From: Pelagimonas phthalicica
Lineage (GTDB): Bacteria; Pseudomonadota; Alphaproteobacteria; Rhodobacterales; Rhodobacteraceae
NCBI RefSeq assembly: GCF_004364805.1
Contig: NZ_SOAP01000002.1
Span: 62,001 to 126,000, forward strand
Reading direction: 5' to 3'
DNA: 64,000 bases
A program made the position numbers and the translations under genes. This document shows, one piece after another, positions 8,005 to 17,368 of this stretch. The notes below the pieces were generated by a model. That model saw nothing but the letters and a program-made list of their open reading frames with translations. It did not search any database and was not told where the DNA came from. Position 1 is the first letter of the stretch. Each line of letters begins with the position of its first letter.

Positions 8005-8916
8005 TCAGCTACTTTGCTCGTCAGCTAGTGCGCGCAAAGAACGGCGGTGTTCCAGGATTTGTTCCTGCACAAAATCGCGAAATGCAGAAACGCGCTTAGA
8101 TTGACGCAATTCCTCGGGATATGCCAGAAAAACAGGCACTTCTACGGATTCGACCTCGGGCAGGACCCGGGTGATATGGGGGTTGCCGTCAATGATATAG
8201 TTGGGCAGCACGCCAATCCCGAGATCGGATTGCACCGCTTGCAACACACCAAAGTAGTTATTGACGGTCAAAGTGGTCTTAACGATCGATAAAAGCTGTT
8301 GATTGAGCTGCAGGCCGGCGCTGACCTGGGCGGATTGGACATTTTGGCAGATCAGACGGTGATGCTGCATGTCCTCAATGCTGTCGGGCACACCATGTTT
8401 GTCGAGATAGCGCGGCGACGCATAAAGGCGCATACGAATGGCCATCAGGCGTTTGCGGATCAGGTCGGCCTGGCTGGGCTCTTTCATGCGAATGGCCACA
8501 TCCGCCTCGCGCATGGGCAGATCGAGCACGTTTTCCGCCAGCATCAGATCGATCTTAAGGTCTGGATATTTCTCATAAAGTTTGGCCAGACGCGGGGCCA
8601 GCCACATGGCGCCAAAGCCATGGGTGGTGGTGACGCGCAATTCGCCAAAGACTTCTTCTTCGCTGTCATGAATGCGTGCGGTCGCGGCCTCGATCCGTTT
8701 CACCATCGAAGAGGTGGCATCAAATAGCAGCTCGCCCTGTTCAGTCAGAATCAGCCCGCGGGCATGGCGGTGGAACAGGGTTGTCTTGAGCGAATCCTCG
8801 AGCGCGCGGATTTGGCGGGACACGGCGGATTGCGACAAATGAAGGGAGTCGCCCGCATGGGTCAGACTGCCTGCATCCGCCACTGCATGAAATATTCTTA
8901 GCTTGTCCCAGTCCAT
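8005..8916 (-). CDS. LysR-family transcriptional regulator
   Basis: The 303-residue protein has the LysR helix-turn-helix at the N-terminus (residues 1-60; SLTHAGDSLHLSQSAVSRQI) and a substrate-binding effector domain from about 90 (ELRVTTTHGFGAMWLAP). It is transcribed divergently from the indolepyruvate oxidoreductase gene, which is the likely target, with a 169-bp shared upstream region. The co-inducer cannot be read from the sequence. Confidence 0.9.
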   Translation of the reverse strand: MDWDKLRIFHAVADAGSLTHAGDSLHLSQSAVSRQIRALEDSLKTTLFHRHARGLILTEQGELLFDATSSMVKRIEAATARIHDSEEEVFGELRVTTTHGFGAMWLAPRLAKLYEKYPDLKIDLMLAENVLDLPMREADVAIRMKEPSQADLIRKRLMAIRMRLYASPRYLDKHGVPDSIEDMQHHRLICQNVQSAQVSAGLQLNQQLLSIVKTTLTVNNYFGVLQAVQSDLGIGVLPNYIIDGNPHITRVLPEVESVEVPVFLAYPEELRQSKRVSAFRDFVQEQILEHRRSLRALADEQSS

Positions 8917-9018
8917 TGTTGCAACTTTTGCCTCTGTTAGCGCCCGATTTACGACATAACCTCATAATCCAACAGCACCATAACGTAACCGGTGAAAATC
9001 ACAAAAAATTCCCTATAC

Positions 9019-9037
9019 AGGTCAGCAATTGTGACCT
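9019..9037. promoter_or_regulatory. Inverted repeat in lysR-ior divergent region
   Basis: AGGTCA-N7-TGACCT is a perfect inverted repeat centred about 58 bp before the oxidoreductase start. Its size and place suit a LysR- or Lrp-type operator controlling one or both divergent genes. Confidence 0.45.
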
Positions 9038-9085
9038 AATGTTGCGCTATATTGAAAAGAGGACCACAGCGAGGGGAGGCGCGAG

Positions 9086-12000
9086 ATGAGCACTCAGAAA
9101 GTATCGTTGAACGACAAGTTTGATCTCACCAAGGATCAGATCCTGTTGAACGGGACCCAGGCTTTGGTGCGGTTGATGCTGACCCAGGCGGAACGTGACA
9201 AGGCGGCGGGGCTGAATACGGCCGGTTATGTCACGGGCTATCGCGGCTCGCCTCTGGGGGCGGTTGATTTGCAGATGACGCGGGCGGAGAGGTTCCTGAG
9301 CGCGGCGCAGATCAAGTTTCAGGAAGGTATGAACGAAGACCTCGCCGCCACGGCGCTATGGGGCGCGCAGCAGGCCGAGCTGCGCGGTGAGGGCAAATAT
9401 GACGGTGTCTTTGGGCTGTGGTACGGCAAGGGGCCGGGGGTGGATCGCTCGGGTGATGTTATGCGCCACGCCAATATGGCCGGGACCTCGCAAAATGGCG
9501 GGGTGCTGATGGCCATGGGCGATGACCATACTGGCGAAAGCTCGACCGTGTTGCACCAGTCGGAATGGGCGCTGGTGGATGCCTATATGCCGGTGGTTTC
9601 GCCTGCCGGGGTGCAGGAGCTGATTGACTACGGCATCTATGGCATTGCGCTGTCGCGTTATGCCGGGGTTTGGGTCGGTCTCAAGACCATGAAGGACACG
9701 GTTGAGGCCACGGCGGTGGTGGATGGCCGTCCGGACCGGATGAACCTGGTGCTGCCCACAGATTTCGACATGCCTGAGGGTGGCTTGAACATCCGGTTGG
9801 GCGACACGCCCCACGCGCAAGAGGCGCGGATGATCGATTACAAACGCTTTGCCGCCGAAGCCTTTAGCCGCGCCAACAAGATGGACAAGCGCATGTGGGG
9901 CAAGCCGGGGGCCAAGATCGGCTTTGTCTCGGCGGGCAAGAACTGGCTGGATCTGCAACATGCGCTGGCGCTGCTGGGGATTGACGAGGCCGAGGCCGAG
10001 CGGCTGGGTATCACCACCTACAAGATCGGCCAAACCTTTCCGCTGGATATGAAGGGCTTTACCGATTGGGCCGAGGGGCTCGACCTGATTGTGGTCATCG
10101 AGGAAAAGCGCAAGCTGATCGAGGTACAGATCAAAGAGGCGATCTTTGACGACCGTAGGGGCCGGCGGATTTATGGCTGGTACAAGGGTGGCGCGGGCCT
10201 GATGGGGCGCGAAGAGCTGTTCCCGACCCGTGGCGCGCTCGACCCGATCTGGATTGCGCAGAAACTGGGTGACATTCTGATCGAAGAGGGGCGTGGCACC
10301 GATGGCATCAAGGCCGGGCTGACCACGCTGGCGGAGATTACCCGCGCTGACAATGCCGAGGAGATCGCCACGCGCACGCCTTGGTTCTGTTCCGGCTGCC
10401 CGCATAACAGCTCGACCAAAGTGCCCGATGGCTCGCGCGCTTATGCGGGGATTGGCTGTCATTATATGGTGCAATGGATGGATCGCGAGACCGTTGGTTT
10501 CACCCATATGGGGGCCGAGGGGGCGAACTGGATCGGCGAGGCCCCGTTTTCCAACACCGAACATGTGTTCCAGAACCTTGGCGACGGGACCTATAACCAT
10601 TCCGGGTCATTGGCGATCCGGGCGGCTTTGGCCAGCGACACCACGATTACCTATAAGATCCTCTATAATGACGCGGTGGCCATGACCGGTGGCCAGCCCA
10701 ATGAGGGCGGCCTGACCGCGCCGCGCATTGCCGCCGAGGTGATGGCCATGGGCGTAAAAAATATCGCCGTGGTCTATGACGAAAAGGAAGACGTAGATCA
10801 GGGGCAATTCCCCAAAGGGCTTGCCTTTCACGAGCGCGCCGAGATGCCGAATGTGCAGGCCGAGATGGCCAAGACCAAGGGCGTGTCGGTGATCCTCTAT
10901 ATCCAGACCTGCGCGGCGGAGAAACGTCGTCGTCGCAAGCGCGGGCAATTCCCGGACCCGGATAAGCGGGTGTTTATCAACACGGATGTCTGCGAGGGCT
11001 GTGGCGATTGCGGCGTGCAATCCAACTGTGTCTCCATCGTTCCGGCTGAGACCGAGCTGGGGCGCAAGCGGGCGATTGACCAGTCGAGCTGCAACAAGGA
11101 TTTCTCATGCGTGAACGGGTTCTGCCCGTCCTTCGTGACCTTGCAGGGCGCTGTAGTGAAAAAGGCCGCGACGCGGGAATTGGACCTGCCGGATTTGGCG
11201 GAACCGCAGTTGCCCAAGATCAACGGCACCCATAATGTGGTGATCACCGGGGTTGGGGGCACAGGGGTTGTGACCATTGGCGCGGTTCTGGCGCAGGCGG
11301 CGCAGATTGACGGCAAGGGCGCGGCGATGATGGAAATGGCCGGGCTGGCGCAAAAGGGCGGCGCGGTGCATATCCATCTGCGCCTGGCCGAAAAACCGGA
11401 GGATATCTCCGCCGTGCGCGTGGCGACCGGGGAATGTGATGCGCTGATTGGCGGCGATCTGGTGGTTTCGGCCGGGGCCAAAACGCTGGGCCTGACCCGC
11501 ACCGGGCGCACCGGGGCGGTGGTGAACAGCCATGAAATTGTCACCGGGGCCTTTACCGAAGATCCGAATTTCTCGCTGCCGACGGATCGGCTGCAACTGG
11601 CTTTGCAGGCGCGGATGCAGGATCAGGTCTCGCTCTTTGATGCGTCGGATCTGGCCAAGGCTACGCTGGGGGATAGCATCTTTTCCAATATGATGATCCT
11701 TGGCGCGGCCTGGCAGCGTGGCTTGGTGCCGCTCAGCCATGAGGCGATCATGAGCGCGATTGACCTGAACGGGGCGGCGGTTGAGAAGAACCAGCGCGCC
11801 TTTGAGATCGGGCGTTGGGCGGTGGATCATGCGGATGATGTCGCCGATTTCCTGGGGCCAAATGTGGTCGCGCTGCCCAAGTCCTTGGACGAGAAAATCG
11901 CGTATCGGCGCAAACATCTGGTGGCTTATCAGGGCAAGGGTTTGGCCAAGAAGTTTGATAAGATGTTGGCGCAGGTTGGGGATGATGCGCTGAAGGAAGC

Positions 12001-12508
12001 CCTGGCCAAGGGCTACCACAAGCTGTTGACCTATAAGGATGAATATGAGGTGGCGCGCTTGCATCTGGAAACCCGCTCCAAGGTGGCCGAAAGCTTTGAG
12101 GGGGATCCCAAGATGACCTTCCACCTGGCTCCGCCTTTGTTGTCCAAGATGGGGCCGAATGGCCGACCGGCCAAGAAGGAATATAGCGAAGGGATGCTGC
12201 GCTGGTTCAAGCTGTTGGCACGGATGAAGGGGGTGCGGGGCACGCCGCTGGATGTCTTTGGCCGCACCGAAGAGCGCAAGATGGAGCGCGCGCTGATCAA
12301 GCAATATGAGCGTGACATGGCGGAATGGTTGCCCAAGGCGGGCTCGGTCGATCCGGATGCTTTGCTGGCTTTGGCAGAACTGCCCTTGCAGATCCGCGGT
12401 TTTGGTCCGGTGAAACAGGGGAATGAGGCCAAGGCGGCCAAGCGGCGCGAAGAGATCCTGGCGGTTCTGCGCCAGGGGCTGAGCGTGACGGCCAAGGCGG
12501 CGCAATAG
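9086..12508 (+). CDS. Indolepyruvate ferredoxin oxidoreductase, fused type
   Basis: This 1140-residue enzyme fuses the alpha and gamma parts of indolepyruvate:ferredoxin oxidoreductase, which oxidatively decarboxylates aryl/2-oxo acids from amino-acid catabolism to acyl-CoA. The N-terminal pyrimidine-domain region includes GYRGSPLGAVD. CSGCPHNSST near residue 435 precedes the thiamine-diphosphate region. An iron-sulfur segment with CEGCGDC at about 635 and further cysteines follows. The gamma domain starts near 715 (ITGVGGTGVVTIG), and the C-terminal part fits the extra domain of proteobacterial versions. The start has a strong GAGGGGAGG upstream. A cytoplasmic, ferredoxin-linked enzyme is expected. 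Confidence 0.93.
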   Translation: MSTQKVSLNDKFDLTKDQILLNGTQALVRLMLTQAERDKAAGLNTAGYVTGYRGSPLGAVDLQMTRAERFLSAAQIKFQEGMNEDLAATALWGAQQAELRGEGKYDGVFGLWYGKGPGVDRSGDVMRHANMAGTSQNGGVLMAMGDDHTGESSTVLHQSEWALVDAYMPVVSPAGVQELIDYGIYGIALSRYAGVWVGLKTMKDTVEATAVVDGRPDRMNLVLPTDFDMPEGGLNIRLGDTPHAQEARMIDYKRFAAEAFSRANKMDKRMWGKPGAKIGFVSAGKNWLDLQHALALLGIDEAEAERLGITTYKIGQTFPLDMKGFTDWAEGLDLIVVIEEKRKLIEVQIKEAIFDDRRGRRIYGWYKGGAGLMGREELFPTRGALDPIWIAQKLGDILIEEGRGTDGIKAGLTTLAEITRADNAEEIATRTPWFCSGCPHNSSTKVPDGSRAYAGIGCHYMVQWMDRETVGFTHMGAEGANWIGEAPFSNTEHVFQNLGDGTYNHSGSLAIRAALASDTTITYKILYNDAVAMTGGQPNEGGLTAPRIAAEVMAMGVKNIAVVYDEKEDVDQGQFPKGLAFHERAEMPNVQAEMAKTKGVSVILYIQTCAAEKRRRRKRGQFPDPDKRVFINTDVCEGCGDCGVQSNCVSIVPAETELGRKRAIDQSSCNKDFSCVNGFCPSFVTLQGAVVKKAATRELDLPDLAEPQLPKINGTHNVVITGVGGTGVVTIGAVLAQAAQIDGKGAAMMEMAGLAQKGGAVHIHLRLAEKPEDISAVRVATGECDALIGGDLVVSAGAKTLGLTRTGRTGAVVNSHEIVTGAFTEDPNFSLPTDRLQLALQARMQDQVSLFDASDLAKATLGDSIFSNMMILGAAWQRGLVPLSHEAIMSAIDLNGAAVEKNQRAFEIGRWAVDHADDVADFLGPNVVALPKSLDEKIAYRRKHLVAYQGKGLAKKFDKMLAQVGDDALKEALAKGYHKLLTYKDEYEVARLHLETRSKVAESFEGDPKMTFHLAPPLLSKMGPNGRPAKKEYSEGMLRWFKLLARMKGVRGTPLDVFGRTEERKMERALIKQYERDMAEWLPKAGSVDPDALLALAELPLQIRGFGPVKQGNEAKAAKRREEILAVLRQGLSVTAKAAQ

Positions 12509-12540
12509 GTGGGCGTTTTTGTTAGACGCTAATCCTCCGG

Positions 12541-12690
12541 ATTGCCTTGCAATCCGGTTCGCGCCCGACCCGCCCCCAGGGCGGGCGCGAATTGCTATAA
12601 TCTTTCCGCACAAGGCGTCGTTGAGGGCAATACACCCGGTCATCCAGCCGAAACGCGCCCACCCTCGGGATCGGGCGCGAACCTCTGTTT
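12541..12690 (-). repeat. Structured repeat family C, copy 1
   Basis: The core 12556-12683 is bounded by GGTTCGCGCCCG and CGGGCGCGAACC and contains a nested second pair (CGCGCCCACCC with GGGCGGGCGCG). A small CCGGATTGC/GCAATCCGG hairpin flanks it. It is nearly identical to the copy at 15995 and is the reverse orientation of those at 15179 and 49790. It fills most of the gap between the oxidoreductase and the next gene. Confidence 0.85.
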
Positions 12691-12762
12691 CGCCTTTTCG
12701 GAAAGCTCTGGCTTATCAGGATTGCAGTTGAGGCGCTGGGGCCCCCTGCGCCTCGTGTCGTC

Positions 12763-13158
12763 TTACAAATGTTCCTTTTTCGAAGGCACGCAGAGCGTAT
12801 GCGGCGGCAGGACGGCCGTCATGCTTTGTTCGCGGAACTGATTGGCGGTCATCACGTCAATGGCTGGTTTGGTCTTGGTGACGGGCTCGGCCTTGATCTC
12901 GTAACAGACCAGATGCACCTCGGGTTCGCGAATACCTTCGCCATTCTTGTCCACCGGGTTGCACAGCGAGACGGGGCGGATCACCAGCCCCTTATAGCCG
13001 GCGAATTGGTCCTTGAGCTCGACCGGGATTTCTTTGAACCCGCCATGCGGGTCGATGTTGTAGCACAGGTAATGTTCGCCAAAGGCATGGGCCGAGCTGG
13101 CAAAAGCTCCGGTTGCGAGTGCGGCAGCAAAGAACAGGGTTTTCAGTTGGGCTGTCAT
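12763..13158 (-). CDS. Secreted protein, DUF7450-like
   Basis: This 131-residue protein starts with a clear Sec signal peptide (TLFFAAALATGAFASSAHA, cleavage near residue 25). The mature part has HYLCYNI, ELKDQF, SLCNPVDK, HLVCYEIK, TANQF and LCVPS, a pattern of paired cysteines that resembles DUF7450-type extracytoplasmic domains. Function is unknown. The start at 13158 was chosen because AGGAGAA precedes it. Confidence 0.65.
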   Translation of the reverse strand: MTAQLKTLFFAAALATGAFASSAHAFGEHYLCYNIDPHGGFKEIPVELKDQFAGYKGLVIRPVSLCNPVDKNGEGIREPEVHLVCYEIKAEPVTKTKPAIDVMTANQFREQSMTAVLPPHTLCVPSKKEHL

Positions 13159-13436
13159 GGTATTTCTCCTGAAAAATGAGGTATTTGAAAAAGTGTCCGC
13201 CTTTGGATAGCGCGAAAATTTGCGCCAAGACGTGTGGGAGTGATAGCAGTTTTCCACCCGTTTTAGGAGATGTCATTCTTTTCAGCTCTCCCATGGGGGA
13301 AATCCGCCGATGCGAGGCAGGGGCTCTGTCACAAAAAGTTCATGGCTTTGGCGCATGATTCACACCCTTGCGGGCTCGGGTCTCTGGAAACCCCGGAGGC
13401 TTTGACTTAAGGAGCCGCGACGACAAGAGGCCCGGA

Positions 13437-14321
13437 ATGAAACACGACCGCCACGCCGCGCGCGATATCTCATACGCCTATAGCGCCCAGTCCAAACCGG
13501 GGCGGGCGATGATCCGGTTGATGGAAAACGCGACCGGGCGGCTAAGCCTGATCAAACGCGCTCAGGGCTATGAGCAAGAGGTCGCGGCGGGCAAGGATTT
13601 CTGGCAGGTCATGGTGGAACGCTATGGGCTGGGGCTTGAGGTGATGGGCGGTTCGCTCGACAACATCCCCAAGACCGGGCCGGTGATTGTCATCGCCAAC
13701 CACCCCTATGGCATTCTGGATGGGCTGATGCTGGGGCATATCCTGTCGGTGGTGCGCGGCGATTTCCGTATTCTGGCACACAAGGTGTTCCGCAAAGCCG
13801 AAGAGCTGGACAAGATCATTCTGCCGATCAGCTTTGATGAGACCCGCGAGGCGGTGCAGCAGAACCTGGCCACCCGCAAGGAAAGCCTGCGTTATTTGGG
13901 GGATGGCGGCTGTATCGGGATCTTTCCGGGGGGCACGGTGGCCACGGCTGAAAAACCCTTTGGCCCACCGATGGATCCGGTCTGGCGCAGTTTTACCGCG
14001 CGGATGATTTCCAAATCCGACGCCGCCGTGGTGCCGATCTATTTTGACGGCCACACCTCGCGCCTGTTTCAACTGGCCAGCCATCTGCATTACACCTTGC
14101 GCATGGGGCTGTTGATCAAGGAATTTCGCAAGCGGGTGGACACGCCGGTGCGGATTAGCATCGGAAAGCCGATCCCACGCGCAGAAATTGACGCATATAG
14201 CCGCGATACCCGCGCAATGATGGATTTCCTGCGCAAATCCACGTATGATCTTTCCCCGAAGCCGTTGAAATCTTATGACTACGGGTTCGAGTTTGAGGAT
14301 AAGCACAAGCCCCGCACCTGA
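13437..14321 (+). CDS. Lysophospholipid acyltransferase family protein
   Basis: This 294-residue protein carries an acyltransferase signature NHPYGILDG (about residues 88-96) and the second conserved block IGIFPGGTVAT (about 160-170). This is the PlsC-like fold related to putative hemolysin / OlsA-type acyltransferases. It would transfer acyl chains to a glycerolipid or ornithine-lipid acceptor at the inner membrane. The H-to-D spacing is five rather than the usual four residues. It lies 48 bp before murI in the same direction. The start has AGAGG upstream. Confidence 0.78.
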   Translation: MKHDRHAARDISYAYSAQSKPGRAMIRLMENATGRLSLIKRAQGYEQEVAAGKDFWQVMVERYGLGLEVMGGSLDNIPKTGPVIVIANHPYGILDGLMLGHILSVVRGDFRILAHKVFRKAEELDKIILPISFDETREAVQQNLATRKESLRYLGDGGCIGIFPGGTVATAEKPFGPPMDPVWRSFTARMISKSDAAVVPIYFDGHTSRLFQLASHLHYTLRMGLLIKEFRKRVDTPVRISIGKPIPRAEIDAYSRDTRAMMDFLRKSTYDLSPKPLKSYDYGFEFEDKHKPRT

Positions 14322-14369
14322 TGACGGGGTAAAGAGCCGCGAACGCACGGCAAAAACAGAGGTAGTGAC

Positions 14370-15182
14370 ATGGCAGTAGGTGTTTTCGATTCCGGCCTTG
14401 GGGGCTTGACCGTTCTGGATGCGGTGACCAAGGCGATGCCCGAGGTTCCCTTTGTCTATTTTGGTGATAACAGCCACGCGCCTTACGGGGTGCGCGATGC
14501 GGATGATGTTTACAACCTGACCACGGCAGCGGTTGAGCGGCTTTGGGAGGAGGGCTGTGATCTGGTGATCCTGGCCTGCAACACCGCCTCGGCGGCAGCG
14601 CTGCGGCGGATGCAGGAAAGCTGGATCCCGTCGGATAAGCGCGTGCTGGGCGTGTTTGTACCGCTGATCGAAGCGCTGACAGAGCGGCAATGGGGCGACA
14701 ATTCTCCGCCGCGCGAAGTGGCTGTTGAGCATGTGGCGCTGTTCGCCACCCCGGCCACGGTGCGCAGCCGTGCCTTTCAACGGGAATTGGCGTTTCGCGC
14801 CATCGGTGTCGATGTCGAGGCGCAGGCCTGTGGTGGCTTGGTTGATGCCATCGAAGAGGGTGACATGATCCTGGCCGAAGCGCTGGTGCGCAGCCATGTG
14901 GATGCGCTGAAACGCAAGATGCCCGACCCGCAGGCGGCCATTCTGGGCTGCACCCATTACCCGCTGATGCAAGACATCTTTCAGGATGCGCTGGGGGCCG
15001 AGGTCAAGGTCTATTCCCAGGCGGATCTGGTGGCGGCCTCGCTCAAGGATTACCTGAAACGGCATCCGGCCATGATGGGCAAGGGTGAGGAAAGCGGGTT
15101 TCTGACCACGGGTGACCCCAAGAAAGTGTCGGGCAATGCCACGCAGTTTCTGCGCCGCGAGATCAAGTTTCGCGCGGCTTAG
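14370..15182 (+). CDS. murI: Glutamate racemase MurI
   Basis: MurI makes D-glutamate for peptidoglycan. The 270-residue protein has the N-terminal [13 protein letters not shown] motif, the first catalytic cysteine in LACNTAS (Cys70) and the second in GCTHYPL (Cys194), plus the FGD-S-APYG loop. All key residues are intact. Its stop codon TAG lies inside the left end (TTAG) of a family C repeat. Confidence 0.95.
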   Translation: MAVGVFDSGLGGLTVLDAVTKAMPEVPFVYFGDNSHAPYGVRDADDVYNLTTAAVERLWEEGCDLVILACNTASAAALRRMQESWIPSDKRVLGVFVPLIEALTERQWGDNSPPREVAVEHVALFATPATVRSRAFQRELAFRAIGVDVEAQACGGLVDAIEEGDMILAEALVRSHVDALKRKMPDPQAAILGCTHYPLMQDIFQDALGAEVKVYSQADLVAASLKDYLKRHPAMMGKGEESGFLTTGDPKKVSGNATQFLRREIKFRAA

Positions 15183-15471
15183 ATCGCCCGGAACTGAAAT
15201 CCGCTACATAAAAATTATCAACCACGCAGGTTCGCGCCCGGCACCGAGGGTGGGCGCGTCTAATCTTGGCAGCCGGGCAGTGGTATCAGATATCGGTGCA
15301 TCTTGTTGAAACGTTGAGACGAATTCGCGCCCGCCGCTTTGTCGAAGGCAAACCTTTGGTTTGACGGGCGGGGTCATGCTGTAAGCATGCCTCTGGCATG
15401 AGCGCGAACCGGATCTCCGGCGATCCGGGGACACTAACTCTATGACAAGGATTTCGGATCCAGGTGACTAG
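15179..15471 (+). repeat. Structured repeat family C, copy 2 with outer ends
   Basis: The core 15229-15410 runs from GGTTCGCGCCCG to GAGCGCGAACC and holds extra sequence relative to the other copies. Outer inverted ends (GGAACTGAAATCC at 15190-15202; the right end reads GGATCCGAAATCC on the minus strand) and the limits TTAG/CTAG match those of the copy at 49790. The left limit overlaps the murI stop. Confidence 0.8.
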
Positions 15472-15483
15472 GTTCAGGATGCA

Positions 15484-15903
15484 TCAGCTTAATTTGGTCG
15501 ATGCGTAGCTGGTCATCAGTGTCAGCAAATCACCTGCCGCGTTCTTGGGAATGCGGTAGTTGAGCGCGTTGCGCGACAGTTCGAAAAAGCTGTTATCGGC
15601 GTCCATTCCCTTGTGCAGTCGACGAAATCCCATGGACCAGTCTTTGAAGCGGCGTTTCTTGGCGGGGCCAAAGGACAGGACCTTCATCCGGTAATGGCGC
15701 GGGTCGCGATAGACCCGATCTAGGGTGGCCTGAACCTGATGCTGCGGTCCTTCGAGGACTTGGAAAAAGGTGCGGCCGCAATAGAGCAGCATGCCGGTGA
15801 TATTCACAGCCTGGTTGCGGCGGCGGGCTTCGGACAGGATTGTGTCCAGCTCGTCATCCGACATGCTGGATTTGGAATGGCTGATATAGATGACGCGGTA
15901 CAT
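15484..15903 (-). CDS. BLUF-domain blue-light sensor, single domain
   Basis: BLUF domains bind FAD and change state under blue light. All residues of the photocycle are present at the expected spacing: Tyr6, Asn30, Gln48, Trp89 and Met91, spaced exactly as in AppA (21, 45, 63, 104, 106). The 139-residue length is a stand-alone BLUF plus a short C-terminal helix, so it must signal through a partner protein. No effector domain is attached. The gene lies between two oppositely oriented family C repeats, and its last codons run close to a MITE-like end. Confidence 0.93.
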   Translation of the reverse strand: MYRVIYISHSKSSMSDDELDTILSEARRRNQAVNITGMLLYCGRTFFQVLEGPQHQVQATLDRVYRDPRHYRMKVLSFGPAKKRRFKDWSMGFRRLHKGMDADNSFFELSRNALNYRIPKNAAGDLLTLMTSYASTKLS

Positions 15904-15994
15904 GCTCTCCTCCTGATTTGCGCCCCCGAGGAAGAGAATTTCATTAAAATGTTAACGGAACCTGTGGGGTTTGGAGATGCGAAAGGGTTTCACA

Positions 15995-16146
15995 CCGGAT
16001 TGCTTGCAATCCGGTTCGCGCCCGACCCGCCCCCCAGGGCGGGCGCGAATTGCTTTAACCTTTCCACACGTGGCGTCGTTGTGGGCAATACACCCGGTCA
16101 TCCAGCCGAAACGCGCCCACCCTCGGGATCGGGCGCGAACCTCTGT
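15995..16146 (-). repeat. Structured repeat family C, copy 3
   Basis: The core 16013-16141 is almost identical to copy 1, with the same CCGGATTGC/GCAATCCGG flanking hairpin. It lies upstream of the BLUF gene, in the opposite orientation to copy 2 on its other side. Confidence 0.85.
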
Positions 16147-16206
16147 TGTGGCTGAAAAGTTCTGTAGGCAAATCTAGCTTTTAGCCTACCTGGATTACTC
16201 TCGCGG

Positions 16207-16938
16207 CTAGAACTCCTGCCCGATATCCTGCACCCACCAGCTGCGTTTGCCTTCAAAGACCACGTCGATCTTTTTGCCCTTGCGGTAGGGTTTCAGCACG
16301 CTTTCGCCGCGGGGGAAGCTGCGGAACTCTTGGCCGTCGGGGCCCTGCCAGCACAGCCGGTATTCCTGGTCGACGGGCGAAGAGGTCAGCGATTTTTTCC
16401 AGTCACAGACCGTGACCAACTGCCAGTCACCCCTGCGCCGTGCGCGCAGGGCGGCGCGGGTTTTGGACAGGGCGGGGAGGCAGCACAGCACCACCAAAAG
16501 GAAGATGCCGGAATTAACCCAGATCAGCACTTTGGCGGCCTTGCCGCGCTCGCCTTCGGTCAGTTCGATCAGGCGCGGGTTGTCTTCGGAATACCAGACC
16601 GGGATGACATCCCCATCCTTGATACGGTCAAATTCCAACCCGCCAACCGGGTGATAGATCCGCACCTCATTGCCGGTTTGCAGCTGAAAGCGGAGCTCAA
16701 GATTATAGGTATGGCTGATGACGTCGCGCAGGCCGGCTTCTTCGGTTTCCGAGACGAGGTGGCTCAGAACGGTGGCCTGGGATGGTTTCATTTTGCCATT
16801 GGTCTGGCGTTCCTCAAGGATGACAAAGATCGACACGATCAGAGACACCGACCAGATCCCAATCATGAAAAGCGGGATGAAACCGCCAAGTTTCCAGAAC
16901 AGTTTGAACAGCGGGACGGGGGGCACGGAGTCAGTCAT
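16207..16938 (-). CDS. DUF3592 membrane protein
   Basis: This 243-residue protein has two hydrophobic segments (about 20-40 and 135-157). Between them is a beta-rich loop with VIPVWYSEDNPRLI, the DUF3592 signature. The second soluble part ends in KGKKIDVVFEGKRSWWV. The family has no established function. It is downstream of the pspA-yiaAB pair on the same strand but separated by a terminator. Confidence 0.75.
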   Translation of the reverse strand: MTDSVPPVPLFKLFWKLGGFIPLFMIGIWSVSLIVSIFVILEERQTNGKMKPSQATVLSHLVSETEEAGLRDVISHTYNLELRFQLQTGNEVRIYHPVGGLEFDRIKDGDVIPVWYSEDNPRLIELTEGERGKAAKVLIWVNSGIFLLVVLCCLPALSKTRAALRARRRGDWQLVTVCDWKKSLTSSPVDQEYRLCWQGPDGQEFRSFPRGESVLKPYRKGKKIDVVFEGKRSWWVQDIGQEF

Positions 16939-17001
16939 GGCTAAGTTCTACCTGAGCGCAGGCATGGCTCAACGGGTAGTTTTGACAGGGAGGCGCGAAA
17001 A

Positions 17002-17032
17002 ACGCCCCTCGTGTCCGAGAGGCGTCTTTTTG
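17002..17032. terminator. Bidirectional terminator after yiaAB-like gene
   Basis: The stem ACGCCCCTC/GAGAGGCGT (17002-17025) has T5 on the plus side and, on the minus strand, a T5 tract after the stem. It ends the pspA-yiaAB transcript before the DUF3592 gene. Confidence 0.75.
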
Positions 17033-17049
17033 GGCAGGATTTGGGGCGC

Positions 17050-17328
17050 TTAGAGATCTTCGCGCAGGGCGTCTTCGAGGATCTTTTCGTTCTTGGCCTC
17101 CTCGATGCGGTTGATGCGGTCATTACTGATGCGCTGATCGAATTTGTATTTCACCACATTGATCAAGCTGATGGTCAAGAGCACGATGCCCATGCCCCAA
17201 TAGCCTTTGGTCGAGAGCGGAACATCAACCGACAGCCAGAGGGAAATCGCCAGCAGGGCATAGGCCAGGGCAACGCCCGCCATGTTGATAAGAAGGATCA
17301 TGCCGTTTTCGTTGGATGCGTTGTTCAT
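17050..17328 (-). CDS. YiaA/YiaB-family inner-membrane protein
   Basis: The protein has 92 residues, two hydrophobic helices (about 12-32 and 43-60) and the family motif TKGYWGMG between them. The charged tail (IEEAKNEKILEDALRED) is cytoplasmic. YiaA/YiaB proteins are stress-associated membrane proteins of unknown activity. The start has GAGGAGA upstream. The gene follows the PspA-like gene by 40 bp, so the two form an operon. Confidence 0.75.
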   Translation of the reverse strand: MNNASNENGMILLINMAGVALAYALLAISLWLSVDVPLSTKGYWGMGIVLLTISLINVVKYKFDQRISNDRINRIEEAKNEKILEDALREDL

Positions 17329-17368
17329 TTTGTGTCTCCTCGTGGAAATAGTGTTTTGGGGTAGGGGT

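Noticed and set aside
12519-12841. Plus-strand frames across the intergenic repeat (Arg/Pro-rich products)
   Set aside because: They translate the family C repeat and look alike at each copy; this is repeat artefact, not a gene family.
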